This document shows, piece after piece, positions 47,621-59,433 of a stretch of DNA of 64,000 nt. A program made the translations under genes and the position numbers. The notes under the pieces are model-generated. The model was not told the DNA's origin. It ran no database searches and saw only the letters and a program-made list of their open reading frames with translations. Position 1 is the first letter of the stretch, and every line of letters starts with the position of its first letter. The DNA is from Combretum micranthum (taxonomy: Eukaryota > Streptophyta > Magnoliopsida > Myrtales > Combretaceae): assembly GCA_024138025.1 (NCBI GenBank), contig JAMXBD010000011.1, forward strand, positions 2,281,501-2,345,500. The letters run 5' to 3'.

Positions 47621-50153
47621 AACACTTGAAAAAGAAAGGAATAAGCCAAAGCCTAGTATATAGCAATGCAATCACACACAATATGACATGCTGTCATGCC
47701 CCAACGGGTACTCTAAACATGACTACCCGCCGTACACAATATTAAAACTTAAGAATGACTACCTCAGTCACTCAAAAGCTTTCATATTGGTACAAGCGTA
47801 CATTCACATCAAAGGGAGACTGGTGGAGTAATTCATTTTAAGATATTGGTAGCGGAACATGCAAAATAACACTTAATATATTTCATTGAAATATAAAGTC
47901 TTACAACTTCTAAGGGGTATTCCCTTAATAATTTCCATAGCAACATAGTCTTAATACGAAGATTGACTAAAGCTAGAAGATTGTAAAGGAAATCCAGTCT
48001 AAGACTTCAAAACAGAGTTCCTCCAAAAACTTCCTAAAATAAAGATTCTATTCAGATGATCAAGTTGGTCTCGGGTGCAAAATAACGATCCTGCAATACC
48101 AAAAGTCTATTGGGATATAAGCATAACTAGCTTAGTGAGATATTCCTTATACAAAAGTACTCATAATAAGCATTCAACTAAGCTCATTAAATAATCATAT
48201 GAAATGCAACAACCATATGATCAAACAGTACATATGACTATTCGATTTCGTATGTATGATAGATTTATCTCTCTATCGGTGGTTAGGGAATGATTTGAAC
48301 TAGGCCCTAAACGACCTCTTTAAAAGTTGCGCGGGTCTTGGGGTTCCAACGAACCTTTCTACTAGTCCCCAGGCTTTCCTTACCTAAAGCGATCATTTCA
48401 GCTCGGCTACAACTTTAGGTTATATTCCTCGAATGTCCTAAATCCTCAAGATGTAGCTAGACAGCTTGCCTTTCTGATCCCACGTTGAGGAGTAGTAGAA
48501 AAAATGCGAATGATATTCTAAGTGATATGCATAAGCAATTTATTTATAAGGTATCCAATCCGACATTAATTTATTTAAAGCGATCAAGCAATAAATACAC
48601 ACATAGCAATACATATATAAAAACAATTATATCAATCACAGATCGGGTTTTAATATACTTATCGTTCATTGATCGCACATAACAATTCACATACATAATT
48701 CCCATCATAACCCGCATGCTTATCAATTTCGTTTTTTCCTAACTTCTAATGCTTTATTTACAAGCACATGCGCGAATACATAAACGCAAAGGAAACTCAC
48801 TCATCCATAGTAATCTTCTATGAGTCGAAGTAATTCTAGGGAAAAGAAGATCTTGGTCATCGACATCCAAACAAAAGAAATACTCGAAATGAGTATTTCA
48901 TCCAAGATCTACTCAAATCTTCTAACTCTATCTTCTTGAATTCATCAAAATTCGCATGAATAGAAATTCCAACTTAAAATTGCCATAACTTGCTCATTTT
49001 AACTCTGAATTTTGCATGTCATATACCGTTTTCTACCTATTCGAAAAGATATATCTATTTCTAAGGTTATTTTTATCAAAAGAAGTCATGTGGGTCTTGG
49101 AATAGTGACATACAAAATCATCATGAAAATTCCAAATTTCAAAACTCAAGTTTTCAAACTTTTCTCCATTCAAGAATTCTTGTACAAAAATATAATTATT
49201 TGTATAGTTGAAAAATCCTTTGAATATATATATATATATATATATACACACTCAAATTATATGTATGAATTTAGTGATGTTGTCTCAATAATGATTTTTG
49301 TAAAACAATGTATCTTAAAAGTGAGAAAATACTAAGACTTGAAAAAAATTTTCCTTTTTAGCTTTGTTGGGAAAATTTCTTAAATTATTATAAGTTAGTA
49401 TTTCCTTCTTTTAACTCCATTTCTTAAATTTTCAAAAAGAAATTTTAGTCTTTTAAGATTCCTACAACTTTATTTCCAATGGTTGAAAAATGTAGTTTTT
49501 CTAAATATTTCTTGGTAGTAACTAAAGTTTCTTAAAGAAGTCATGTTTATGTGTTCTAAAGTTTTCCTAAGTTAGATCCATTTAAATCAATAATATCAAT
49601 GATCTTCTAAGTCATTTAATATTTTTATTTCCTAAGTGAGAGTGAAATAGCCATAATTTATATATATATTAATGCATGCTAATTTTGATAATTATATGTG
49701 TGTATATGTTTAAGTGGATTAGTGTGTTTGCAATGTTGGGTGTGTTATAACATATGTGGTTAGATAATAAACTATGGTAAATATATCTAGGTTGATAGTT
49801 TATTCATGTTAGAAATTATCATGTTAGTGTTAATTGTTATTGTAATGAATTATATGTGTTGAATTTAAGCTTGTTTTAGGCTTAAATAAAATTCTAAACA
49901 TAGCAGAATTTTTAAAGCCCATTCAAGCCCAAACTCAAGTCCATAATTAAGCCCAAATAAGGCCCAAGCCTTTCCAAATCTGCCCTCCTCAAAAGTCAAC
50001 ATCATTTAGATAAACATCAAGGTCTAATTGAAGCTTGAGATAACCCAAAACAGAACAAAGAAAGAGAAAATTCGTAACTCAAGGAGCCCAAAAATTTTCA
50101 AGACCAAATCAACTTATCTTGGACTCAACACACCAAAAATCCTTCCCCAAGCC

Positions 50154-50161
50154 TATATATA
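50154..50161 (+). promoter_or_regulatory. TATA box of LTR copy C
   Basis: CCTATATATACATTG sits about 0.5 kb into the LTR, as expected at the U3/R border, with a GAG|GTAAGT splice-donor-like sequence directly after it (about 50166-50173). Copy B has a TATATACC box and a GTGAGT at corresponding sites. Confidence 0.5.
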
Positions 50162-50584
50162 CATTGAGGTAAGTTTATTTGATGTTTAAGATGCTTTGTT
50201 TTCCCCTTGATCCATGAAATATGCATGTGTGTGTAATATGAGTAATTGGTATATTAAATTCTTGTTGAAGTGTTGTAGAGTTGTTGGGAAAGTTTAGAAT
50301 GCTTGAGTTGTTGTAGATAGGTTATAGTAGGCTTTCATGTGGTTTGGAATTGAAGTGTTGAAGTATGATGAGTATTAGAATTGTTTGAAGTGTGCTAGGG
50401 TTGGTGGAAGTTGATGAAGAAGAGTTTGATTCTTGTAGAGAGGTGTTTGAACTTGTTTGATGTTTAAAGTTGAAGTTTATGTTGTTTGAATGTTATATTG
50501 ATCATATAACAAGCTATGAGGAACTTTGGAATGAGTTTAAAGAATTTTAAGAAGTGTAAAATGCATTTTGAAAACAGGGGATTT

Positions 50585-50795
50585 CGTCATTTTTTCGCTC
50601 CAGTGTACACAGCCTGTGTACATGGTCGTGTAGGCCTTGAAATTCTTAAAAGTTGCTCTCGGGTCATTTTTTTTACTCAACACGGCCTCGGTACACGGGC
50701 CGTGTATGGTCGTGTAGGCCTTGAAATCTTAAAAGTTGCTCTCGGGTCATTTTTTTTACTCAACACGGCCTCGGTACACGGGTCGTGTAGACTTT
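50585..50795 (+). repeat. Palindromic-word block, copy C, with 84-bp duplication
   Basis: This occupies the place of the CGCCGGCG block of copies A and B but uses another word: GTACACGGGCCGTGTA, ACACGGCCTCGG and GGTCGTGTAGGCC. An 84-base tandem duplication (50624-50707 and 50708 onward) repeats the words with one change (GGGCCGTGTA to GGGTCGTGTA). The 102-codon open frame at 50516-50824 covers it, but the frame is not kept in copy A, so I do not call it coding. Confidence 0.8.
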
Positions 50796-51194
50796 CCCCT
50801 GTTTCGCAGCTCTTTGTATTTTAGCCGTAACTTTTTCATCCGATCTCCGATTGAGGTGATTCAAGTTGCGTTGGAAAGCTTAAAAAGAGATCTACAACTT
50901 TCATGTTTTAAGTTTTTACAAATTTTAATAGTAATAATGCTTAAATTTTAGTTCTTTTCAACTGATATACTTTTCAAACAAAGTTTAAAACTTATAATTG
51001 GTTGTTAAAAATTCTCCCAAGCTTGATAAATGATCATTTAAGTGTTTGTTGAGTATTGCATGATAATATATGATAACTAAATGCTATGTGATGATGTTGT
51101 AATGATTTATTTGAATTTCTTTGGATGATTATACTTGAGATTTGATGAATATATACTTGAACTAAGTGTGAGTTTGTAATTACTTCTTTTACAG

Positions 51195-51242
51195 TGATTG
51201 ATCCCCTTTCGGTTATTTCCATTGATTCTCGAGCTAGTACAG
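51195..51242 (+). CDS. Candidate 48-nt exon upstream of the acidic exon, copy C
   Basis: Flanked by CTTTTACAG and GTACACAAT. In the phase that joins the acidic exon it encodes IDPLSVISIDSRAST, then the split Gly codon. It has exactly the length of the copy B exon, with similar residues. The putative intron, 51243-51918 (676 bases), holds the palindrome array and ends TATCTTGCAG. No ATG is seen just upstream; an earlier exon, perhaps after the TATA box, would be needed. Confidence 0.45.
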
Positions 51243-51375
51243 GTACACAATACTTTGATTGATTGTTGCTTAGGATAGGCATATACCAATTTGACCTTAA
51301 TCAAAATTAATAAAAAGATATTGAAATTGGGTGTGCTTTACGTCGTTGAATCCGGATCCGGGGAGCGACAACCTT

Positions 51376-51476
51376 GTCATGATGCAATGCACGGTAGTCT
51401 AGGCGCTTAGCCCAATCTTTTGTCATGATGCAATGACTCAAATCCATGATGCAATGGTTCACCATGATGCAATGGT
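51376..51476. repeat. Array of covarying palindromes, copy C
   Basis: Four units with core ATGATGCAAT: GTCATGATGCAATGCAC (51376, right arm broken), GTCATGATGCAATGAC (51422-51437), CCATGATGCAATGG (51444-51457) and ACCATGATGCAATGGT (51461-51476). A spacer with AGGCGCTTAG lies between the first and second, as in copy A, so the arrays correspond unit by unit, yet the last unit has ACCAT/ATGGT here and GCTAT/ATAGC in copy A. Confidence 0.85.
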
Positions 51477-51918
51477 GGTTTCTTTTATTGGCTAAGTGGG
51501 TAGCTAATAGGGTTAACTGTATCGGTATATCCTCTACTTAGGCTCGGAAGGAAATAATATGTCTTAGTTCACGGGTATGGGACCGTTGAACTAATTGATA
51601 TTATAGACCGGGATAAGTGGATTATATAAAGGAGTGTGAACCCTAGATGAAGCTATTGTTCTCTATCGGTTAGATATAGGAGATATAGGTATCCGGTCTA
51701 TCTATATCAACCCCCTGAGCAGCTGCTGTTACTCAGGACCCCCAGAATTCCCAAGCTTGAATCGGAGTTTGAATACTCCAGTGTTGTTCTATTCACTTAA
51801 CTAAAAGATAATGAAGTTGTATTGATTTATTGAATTGTATTTAGTTAAGTGAGCATTGCATATGTATTTGTTTGCATTATTGTGTACTGGGCCTTTGGCT
51901 CACGCTGCTATCTTGCAG

Positions 51919-51989
51919 GTGACTTTGATGACGAGCTCTATGACGATATGGGATATGGGACTGATTGGGAAGACCCTACGGATGACTAG
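51919..51989 (+). CDS. Acidic C-terminal exon of LTR mini-ORF, copy C
   Basis: After CTTGCAG the frame reads GDFDDELY then DDMGYGTDWEDPTDD and stop. It is three residues shorter than copies A, B and H near the end but keeps GY, TDW and the terminal acidic run. Family and function are unknown. Confidence 0.5.
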
Positions 51990-54889
51990 GAGAGAGGCCT
52001 AGTATATGCTTAGGGTTCCTTTTGATGAAAATTTCTTTTTGAAGTGTTCAGGCTTGTTTGTTAAGCCTTGGAATGTAATTTGTGTTGAAGTGTATTTGTA
52101 ATATAGTTGGGTTGTAAGTAGGATTTCTATGTTTATATGTTTCTAATGAAGTTGTAATGTGTAAATATATTATGTATGGTTTATATATAGTTAATGTACC
52201 ACTACCTATGTAGTGGTAATGTTTTCATTCAAAGCATATGAATGTTATATCTATTTTAAATAGGTAGTCATTACAAACATCTCTTTTTAAGATGACCTTA
52301 CGTATAATACTTGAATATTGTTCCTAATATTTGGGTATTATGCGTGGTCGGGAGATTTGGCACACTTAATAATTGGGTTAAGTGGGCCGGGTCTTTACAG
52401 TGAGGCTTATCTTTAGAAATGTTATTCTTTCATAATTTTGTAAAACTTGTCTAGACTTTAGTATTTTAGAGTGTTGGTAGAAAACTTCGATAAATGAGTT
52501 GAAGAAAACATTTGTTGAACAATGATTTAGTAATATTAATTTTCAAAGAAACTTTCTTATTTCATTGGTTTTAAAAAGAGAGTATGTGATAATTTTACTT
52601 TATGAATACTTGGATGAAATCCCATGTACTATTATTATTAGAATCTTGTGATGAACTTTTCTAACTTTGGAAAGGATTTGTTAAGATAAAACTTTTATAT
52701 TTTTATGGAAAAATCATTTCTTACATGACAAAAAAAATTATTTTTAAAGAGATTTCTTACTTTTCTTTACTTAAGAAAACTTCGTTTCATAGTTGTTGAG
52801 ACAATATCAACATGTTCATGCATGAATGAGAATATATAACTATGAGAAATATAATAATAACAAGATAAGATATATACAAGAATAAATAAGAGCATAATAA
52901 TAAGATCAAGTATTGGGAACCTTAGCTTCATCAAGGTATCCCGGGACTAAGAATATACTAGTCCCAAAAAAAAAAAAGAAAAGAAAGAAAACTGTTTTGA
53001 CTTGATAAGGACAAGTCTAAGACTAGAAAGACTAGTCTTAATAATAGCATAAAATAAATAAATAAATTGTAAAGCATATAAATAAATAAATAACAAGTGG
53101 GCTTATATGCTCTAAAGAAATATATATACATAATATACATAACACTATATAGAAGTTAGATTAGAGCACTTAATAATAACAATTATAACAACAACATAAT
53201 AACAATAATAACATAATGGAAAATATGAACATGAACAAAAACAAAATATGAACATATTGTTACTTCTTTAACTCTCATGAGTCCAAAAAACATACACTAA
53301 GCTCATGCTAAGTTATATGAACATGATGAGGATATGTAAGAATTTTTACCTAAGGTTATGTGTTTGTTGAGGAGGAAAAGAATGGGTTGTAGTATTATGT
53401 GAGAAATGGTTTTACGGAGAGAAGAGAGAACTTGAGAGAGAATTTGAGAGAGAGTATTTGTGGAGTAATTTTGGTAGAGTTTTAATAGGAAATGAGTTGC
53501 GTGAAAGCATGAAGGAGGAAATGGGTATTTATAGAGTTTTGGAGTGGAAATTAGATGTAATTAAATAAATTAAAAAATAAAATAAAATGAGAGTGAAGAG
53601 AGAGGGATAGTGGACGGCAACATGGGGAATAGGGGAGAAAAATTGATTAAATTTGTTGTTTTGTAATAAAAAGAAGTAATGTGTAAAGTGTGATGAGATT
53701 AAAGTTATATGGGGAAAGTAAATTGTAAGGTATAGTATGATAGTGTGTAAGAGTAGAGTGTAAGAAAAAGTAGTGATAATGAAATAGTAATGAATAGTAG
53801 ATTAGACAAAAATACTGGTAGTAAAGAAAATACGTGTAAAAGGCTTATATTTGATATTTTTAGTTACCGAAAAATTCTAAAACCGATATTTTGAAAACCT
53901 TATATTTTTACGAGTTTAATGGTGTTGTCAGAATATTTTCACTATTTAGTGCACCAGGGCACAACTGATCCTGTTCAGATCCGAAAGACATTAGAAAATT
54001 ACGAATATGATATTTTTAAGTTTTCTTATATAATTACGAGCCATTTTCCACAATTATCTAAATTTCATTGTTTACGGTTTATGAATACGGGATTATTGGG
54101 TCTAAATTCTCTAGACTAAACATAAAACTAAGTTAATTTTAAGGTTCCGGTTTGACTTCCGGTTTTTAGGGTTTACTATATTACCGAAAAATCTAAGGGC
54201 TTACACATACACACCTATATTATATGCAATGCAATAACCAATCATTTTATAGTTATCATTTAAAGCAATTCAAACAACATGGGAGCATCCACACTCAGGA
54301 CAATAAGCCATGGAATTTGGGTATCCTAAGTGGTAGCAATTACTCAGGGGGTTGATTAAGGCAAGTTGAATGCCTTAACCTCTTAGAGAAACATTCTATG
54401 TAATAGCCTCATCTAGGTTCATAGCTATTATATATCTCCATTTATTTTTGTCCATATTTATATGTAAATCAATCGGCACACGTAGTCATGAACTACATAT
54501 ATTACTTCTCACCGAACATAATTGGACATTATTCTTGTACCATTTGCCCAAGTAGCTACCCATCGAGCTCCCTATAGTGGCCTAAGCACCTAGCTATTGA
54601 GCTCGTATTGCCTAGTAAGGTTGTCACTCCTCGACTTGGATTAAACGACACATGCACAATAACACATTCAAATATTAGGTCTTCCTTAACTTAAGTCTAT
54701 TTAAGAATGTCTACCCTGAGCAAACAACAAAATGTCATTGCATATCTGGTATCAAATTAGTAAACGATAAAGCTTTATACAAAAGACAATAGGTTGATCA
54801 AATATCTGTTCAAGGAAGATTAATTTGCATAAGAGTAAGGTATCTAAACTGATGATTCATATCACATTGATTAATTAGTTAACGTAAGG

Positions 54890-55505
54890 TCTTATATAAT
54901 ATAAGACCTTTGAATTATAATTGAATTGAGTCCATTTAGGGTAGCTGGGCTTAGATGATATGGACTAAGCCTATTTAATTAAAAAATTGAATTTATTATT
55001 TAGATACATTGGGCCTTTAGGGATCCTAAGCTAAGCCTAATGAGAAATTCTCTAAGTGTTTTACTTGTTAGGGTGATGAGATTTAGGGTTTAGGAATTGA
55101 ACCCATTAAGGAATATAGATATTAAATTAGGTGGAATTGGGCTTTATTTTGAATTTAGATTCAATTAGAGTTATTTGGTTATTAGTCCTAAGAATTGAGT
55201 TTAAAGTGCAATAGAATTTAATTTAGATTGCAATTAAGTTATTGGGTCTTCTAATTTTCTATTTGGGTCCACTAAAGATATTTTAAGGCCTTTATGCCCA
55301 TGAAAAAAATTTGAGCCCAATTAGGTATTTCAATATTTGAAATTGATAATGGACTAAAATATTTTAGGAATTGACCCAATTAGACTAGTTAAAGGGTATT
55401 AGGCCCGTATTATGAAATTTAAGCTCGTAAAGTGTAAAATTAGGTATTGGTTATATTTTGTAAATTTGGATCCTAAATGGCTAGGGGTGACTTGTTAGGA
55501 TTTAG
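54890..55505. other. Non-coding A+T-rich sequence with GGCCC-type phrases
   Basis: No gene is seen. Phrases such as TGGGCCTTTAGGG, GGTCCACTAAAG and TTAGGCCCGTATT recur; similar phrases follow the LTR I-D insert (59900-60600), so both sides may belong to one older repeat. A short perfect palindrome GGTCTTATATAATATAAGACC-like lies near 54888-54908. Confidence 0.4.
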
Positions 55506-55805
55506 TGCAATGCCCTAAATTTAATTAAGGCATTATCACCACATATTATACTTTATGTATTACACGCTCAAACTTTCTAGAATGATATGTTTATGTTGAA
55601 CATTACTAGTTGATTTTAATTATTGAAATCATTTGCTTAGATTTCTAATCTAGGTGGATTTAGCAGCAGTATACTAAATTTTATAAAAACATAATAAAGG
55701 GTTTTACTCCTACTGAAGCAAACCAACTTTCTAAAAAACAAACTTTATAAAATCATTTTATAATTTACCCTTAAAGATAGATCTATAATTATAAGCACTT
55801 TTGGG

Positions 55806-56832
55806 TAGGGGTGTGCACGGTACGGTTCGGTTCGGTTTGTACCTCGAACCGAACCGCACCATAATTTACGGTTCGTTTTTTTTTAAATTCGAACAGAAAA
55901 AAAACGGTTTGGTACGGTTCGGTTTGTGGTTCGAACCATTTTTTCATAAACTAAAAAATATATTCTATCGAAAAAGTTCAATTACATATTTCTTATCACT
56001 AATGCAAATATAAATAATAATATTTAAAATCAGTCATTTATCAAATAAACATGTAAAACTTATAGGAAGGAAAATATTTCATCCATTATAAAATTATAAC
56101 TATGACTAGTCTCATTTTTTTGAATTATCTTGAACTATAATGATATACTAGACATTATCTCAATAGAAGACATAAAATGTAATTCGTTGTATGCTTCTAA
56201 CTAACATATTACCAATTGTATAAATCAATAAGTAACTAAATAATAGAACTAGATTAATTAGTAAGACAAATGGAAAAGAAATATGCAGAAGTTAGAATAC
56301 TAGAGGTTAAATTCTAAAATCTACCTTGCTTATAGATAACATAACAATTAAAACATATTATAAAAAATCTAATTTTATTCTAATGAATAACACATATCTA
56401 AGTAAAAAATTTTTACAACAATTAATTTTTTTAAGTTAGAATACTAGAGTTTAAATTCTAAAATCTATCTTACTTATAGATAACATAACAATTGAAACAT
56501 ATTATGAAAAATCTAATTTTATTCCGATGACTAACACATATCTAAGTAAAAAATTTTAAAAACAATTAATTTATTTTAAAAAATTAATTGTTTTTAAAAT
56601 TTGTGACATAGATATGTACCATTAATAAAAAAATTAAGAGTAAAAATAATATGTTTAATTTTTTTAATATATAAAACGGTTCGGTTCATGGTCATGAACC
56701 GAACCGCAAACAGTTTGTCTTCAATGAACCGAACCGCAAACCGAACCGTTTCAAAAAAGAACCGAAATTTCGGTTCGGTTTGGTCCGGTCCGGTTCGGTT
56801 CACAGTTCGGTCGGTTTTTTTGCACAGCCCTA
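55806..56832. mobile_element. hAT-type MITE with 8-bp TSD
   Basis: A 1027-bp element with inverted ends TAGGGGTGTGCACGG and TTGCACAGCCCTA, flanked by a perfect 8-bp duplication CTTTTGGG (55798-55805 and 56833-56840), as in hAT elements. Next to both ends are repeated CGGTTCGG / CCGAACCG hexamer-like words, likely transposase-binding subterminal repeats. No transposase is encoded; open frames at 55801-56013 and 56594-56803 translate the subterminal repeats and are not genes. Confidence 0.9.
56291..56580. repeat. Tandem duplication inside the hAT MITE, about 145 bp
   Basis: GTTAGAATACTAGAGGTTAA... (about 56290) recurs as GTTAGAATACTAGAGTTTAA... (about 56436). Both units run through CTTATAGATAACATAACAAT and AACACATATCTAAGTAAAAA. 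Confidence 0.85.
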
Positions 56833-57000
56833 CTTTTGGGCATCACTAAGCCCTTTTAAAATAATAATACAACTTAAAAAAAAAAAAAGTAAATACAACT
56901 CTTAAAACAAAATAGAAAACAAATACAAAAAATATTCACGCTCCTAAACTCACTACACTTCTCCTCTCAATATCTCCAGGATCACCCAAAACCCGAGTAA

Positions 57001-57170
57001 TTTATCATCATCATCAACCACACCATCATCATCACCAACATCATTCAACAACAACATCACCATCATCCACATCATCATCAATCCTCATCATTATCATAAA
57101 CAGTGTCATCAACATCAACAAATCAACAACAATAACAATTCCATAATCATCATCCAATTATCAATGATAT
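57001..57170 (-). repeat. GAT/CAT-rich trinucleotide tract in LTR I-D
   Basis: Plus strand is a run of ATC, CAT, CAA and CAC triplets; minus strand is GAT-rich and in one frame reads VDDDDKLLGFW. It lies where other family I copies have the acidic exon, so Asp codons may have expanded into a microsatellite here. The usual frame has an early stop, so it is not called coding. Confidence 0.55.
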
Positions 57171-58554
57171 CAGCTTCAATCATCCATAATACCTGGAAAA
57201 AGAACAACAATAACAATAATGAGCCGAAGCCTAGTATACAATAACACAATCACATATAGAGTGATACATGGCCTAACTAAATGTAGTGCATCAATCAATA
57301 AGTTATTATCTTTCCATTAAAATAAACAAATCAACACTAGAGCACTTACACTCCGGAACAAGCCAATGAGAATCTAGGGGTCCTCGGTAATAGCAGCTGC
57401 TCAGGAGCCTAATATAAGTAGTATGGATCTTTATATCTCCTAGATGATATAATCGATAAAGAATAGAAGTCTCATCAAGGGTTCACAGCCGTTACACGCA
57501 CTCTACTCATCTCATTCCATAATATAAAAGGGTTCAACCGGTCTCATAAACATAAACCCCAATATATTACTTATCACCGATCAAGATAGACATTATATCG
57601 ATACCATTTACCCCATTGGGTATCCACTGTGCCACCTACATCATGACAGGAGTGGCCTAAGTGCCTAAACTACGTGTCTGTTCAAACAAGGTTGCCGTTC
57701 CCCGAACTGAATTCAATGGCACATGCACAACCATCACTCATTAATTATTAAGCTAAGTTTAAGTTTTAATTCATTTTTAGGATGCCTATCCCAACAATCA
57801 CCACACAAGTTACTGCGTACCTTTCACTTGAAATCCAAATAAAGACTCAAACGCCATCTTATAAGATAATCTAGAAGATTCAAAATCCAAACTCAAACAT
57901 CTATTTAAGAGAATTAAACTCTATAAGAAACTAAATTAATGATCTATTTACTTCAAGTTCATTTTAGAACCTATTTGATCATACATTAATTAGGAACCCT
58001 GCTATGGTTGCGAATATTTTTTTCCAAAATACAGACAGTTTTCTTTTGTCTGTCAAAGTATTTCTTTTCACTTTATTATGATCTCTTATTATAAAAAACA
58101 TCATCAAAGCATTCATATATCAAAACATCCTGAGTCAAATCAAACATACATTTAAAACAACATATTCACTATGTTAAACTAAGATTATCCTAATTCATTA
58201 ATTAAAGCTAATCATTATTTATCGAGTCTATATTACCTTAACCTAGCTAAATTGATTAGAATCCATCATTTAATTCAATTATTAAGTCAAAGTGATTAAA
58301 CTAAATCAATCTAATTTATTTTAATTCATTTAAGTTCATTTTAGTTAAGTTGAACTTAAGTTAACTAACTAAGTTCATTTTATGCTCAAGAACTATGTAA
58401 ACTCTAATTACTTATTAATCCATAAATTATCTTAACTCATTCTTAATTATACAAATTAACTAACATGACATATTGTCTATCATTATCTATTTCATTTTAT
58501 TTTTATTTCTTCCTCTCTTTTTTTCTCCTTTTTCTTTATTTTTCTTCTTTATGA

Positions 58555-58805
58555 ACAGCTCCAAGGGATAGATCACACCCGTGATGGAGGTCGTGATCTT
58601 CATCACACCCGTAATAGAATATATGATCTCTATCATTTACCTCATTAAGGCCGTGATAGGGGCCGTGATGACCAATACGATCCTTGTCATGCCCGTGATC
58701 AAGGAGAAAAGTGTGATAAGAGGAGATCACGCTCTTTATCACGACTGTGATTAAGCCATCATGTTTCAAAATGATTTATGCCGAGGAGATCACGGGCCGT
58801 GTAAC
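58555..58805 (-). repeat. Palindromic-word block, copy D (ATCAC/GTGAT type)
   Basis: Repeats of ATCACACCCGTGAT, GGCCGTGATAGGGGCCGTGA, ATGCCCGTGATCAAGG and ATCACGGGCCGTGTAAC. It occupies the position of the CGCCGGCG block in copies A and B and the TACACGG block in copy C. A 77-codon minus frame (58536-58769, HGHD-rich) covers it but is not conserved in the other copies. Confidence 0.75.
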
Positions 58806-59395
58806 AGCCATGATGAATAGGAGAATCCCTATTATGAATTTCTTTATCTTTTTACACAACTTTTAACTACTTAATCCAACATACATCAACAATAACTACT
58901 TGTTATAAATATAAACATGCATAAACTTGTCTCCTACACACTTCTATACACATATCTATATCATATTCCTCTAAAACGTTTCATCAAACACTTGGTCTAC
59001 ACAAATTACATATATATAGGTTTTTAACAAACATGCCCATATATTCTTGATTTACCATTATCATCACAAGTTTTACCTATTTCTAGTCCTAATACAACAT
59101 TTACATGCATAAACAAGAATTAAAGTAAAGAGAATAACAAAACTTATCTTTTGGAGCAATTTCTACTTCTTGATTCTTTTACTCTTACTCTTATTTATTG
59201 TTGATGCCATTTCTAGCTTGATTCCTACTTAAATCTTGTTTTCCCATCTTTAATTTCTCCCATAGATGTGTTAAATTTGAGATTTGGAGCTTAAAATTTG
59301 AGAAAGAGAGAAAGAAAAAGAAACGATGGAAAGAAGAAGGAAGAGAGAGAAGAAAGGCAACCAAAGGAAAAAAGAAAGAAAACAAAAAGGCATAC

Positions 59396-59431
<36 letters not shown>
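59396..59431. repeat. TG microsatellite, about 17 units
   Basis: A perfect TG repeat following ATACATATG, next to a GA-rich tract (59300-59370). It lies in LTR I-D near where the TATA region is in other copies. Confidence 0.9.

Positions 59432-59433
<2 letters not shown>

Larger units (their letters stand above)
49643..52399 (+). mobile_element. Family I solo LTR, copy C
   Basis: A 2757-bp LTR, ends TGAAATAGCCATAA...GGGTCTTTACA, flanks GAGAG (49638-49642) and GTGAG (52400-52404), a 4/5 target duplication. It carries the clearest set of family I features: TATA box, GAGGTAAGT donor-like site, G+C-rich word block with an 84-bp duplication, 48-nt candidate exon, palindrome array and acidic exon. 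Inserted opposite to its host LTR II-2. Confidence 0.85.
47692..54205 (-). mobile_element. Family II solo LTR, copy 2, split by LTR I-C
   Basis: Ends TGTCATGCCCCAACGGG and CTAAGGGCTTACA, flanks CATGC (47687-47691) and CATAC (54206-54210), a 4/5 target duplication. Own segments 47692-49642 and 52405-54205 total 3752 bp. A sense TATA box (CTATAAATA) lies near 53525-53534, with a downstream GAGA/TCTC-rich tract (53420-53460). It is inserted in family I copy G and holds family I copy C. The short open frames near 49012-49335 and 51034-51304 are in non-coding LTR sequence. Confidence 0.8.
47198..54890 (-). mobile_element. Family I LTR, copy G, split by LTR II-2
   Basis: The left part (about 47198-47691) matches the plus-strand start of other family I copies (CATGTATAATACTTAAG, AAGACTATCC, GCCAAAGCCTAGTATATAGC). 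The right part (54206 to about 54890) continues the same alignment (TGCAATGCAATAACC, GGGTATCCTAAGTGG, TACTCAGGGGGTTGAT, GTTGTCACTCCTCG). The sense start could not be placed; similarity fades near 54890. It is the outermost layer of a three-level nest. Confidence 0.65.

Noticed and set aside
50516..50824. 102-codon open frame in LTR copy C
   Set aside because: It runs through the palindromic-word block and 84-bp duplication; the matching region in copy A has a different frame after indels and no shared peptide, so there is no sign of coding constraint.
55801..56803. Open frames at both ends of the hAT MITE
   Set aside because: They only translate the CGGTTCGG subterminal repeats (GLVRFGL-type peptides).
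58536..58769. 77-codon His/Asp-rich minus frame
   Set aside because: Its composition is dictated by repeated ATCAC/GTGAT words of LTR copy D; not conserved in other copies.
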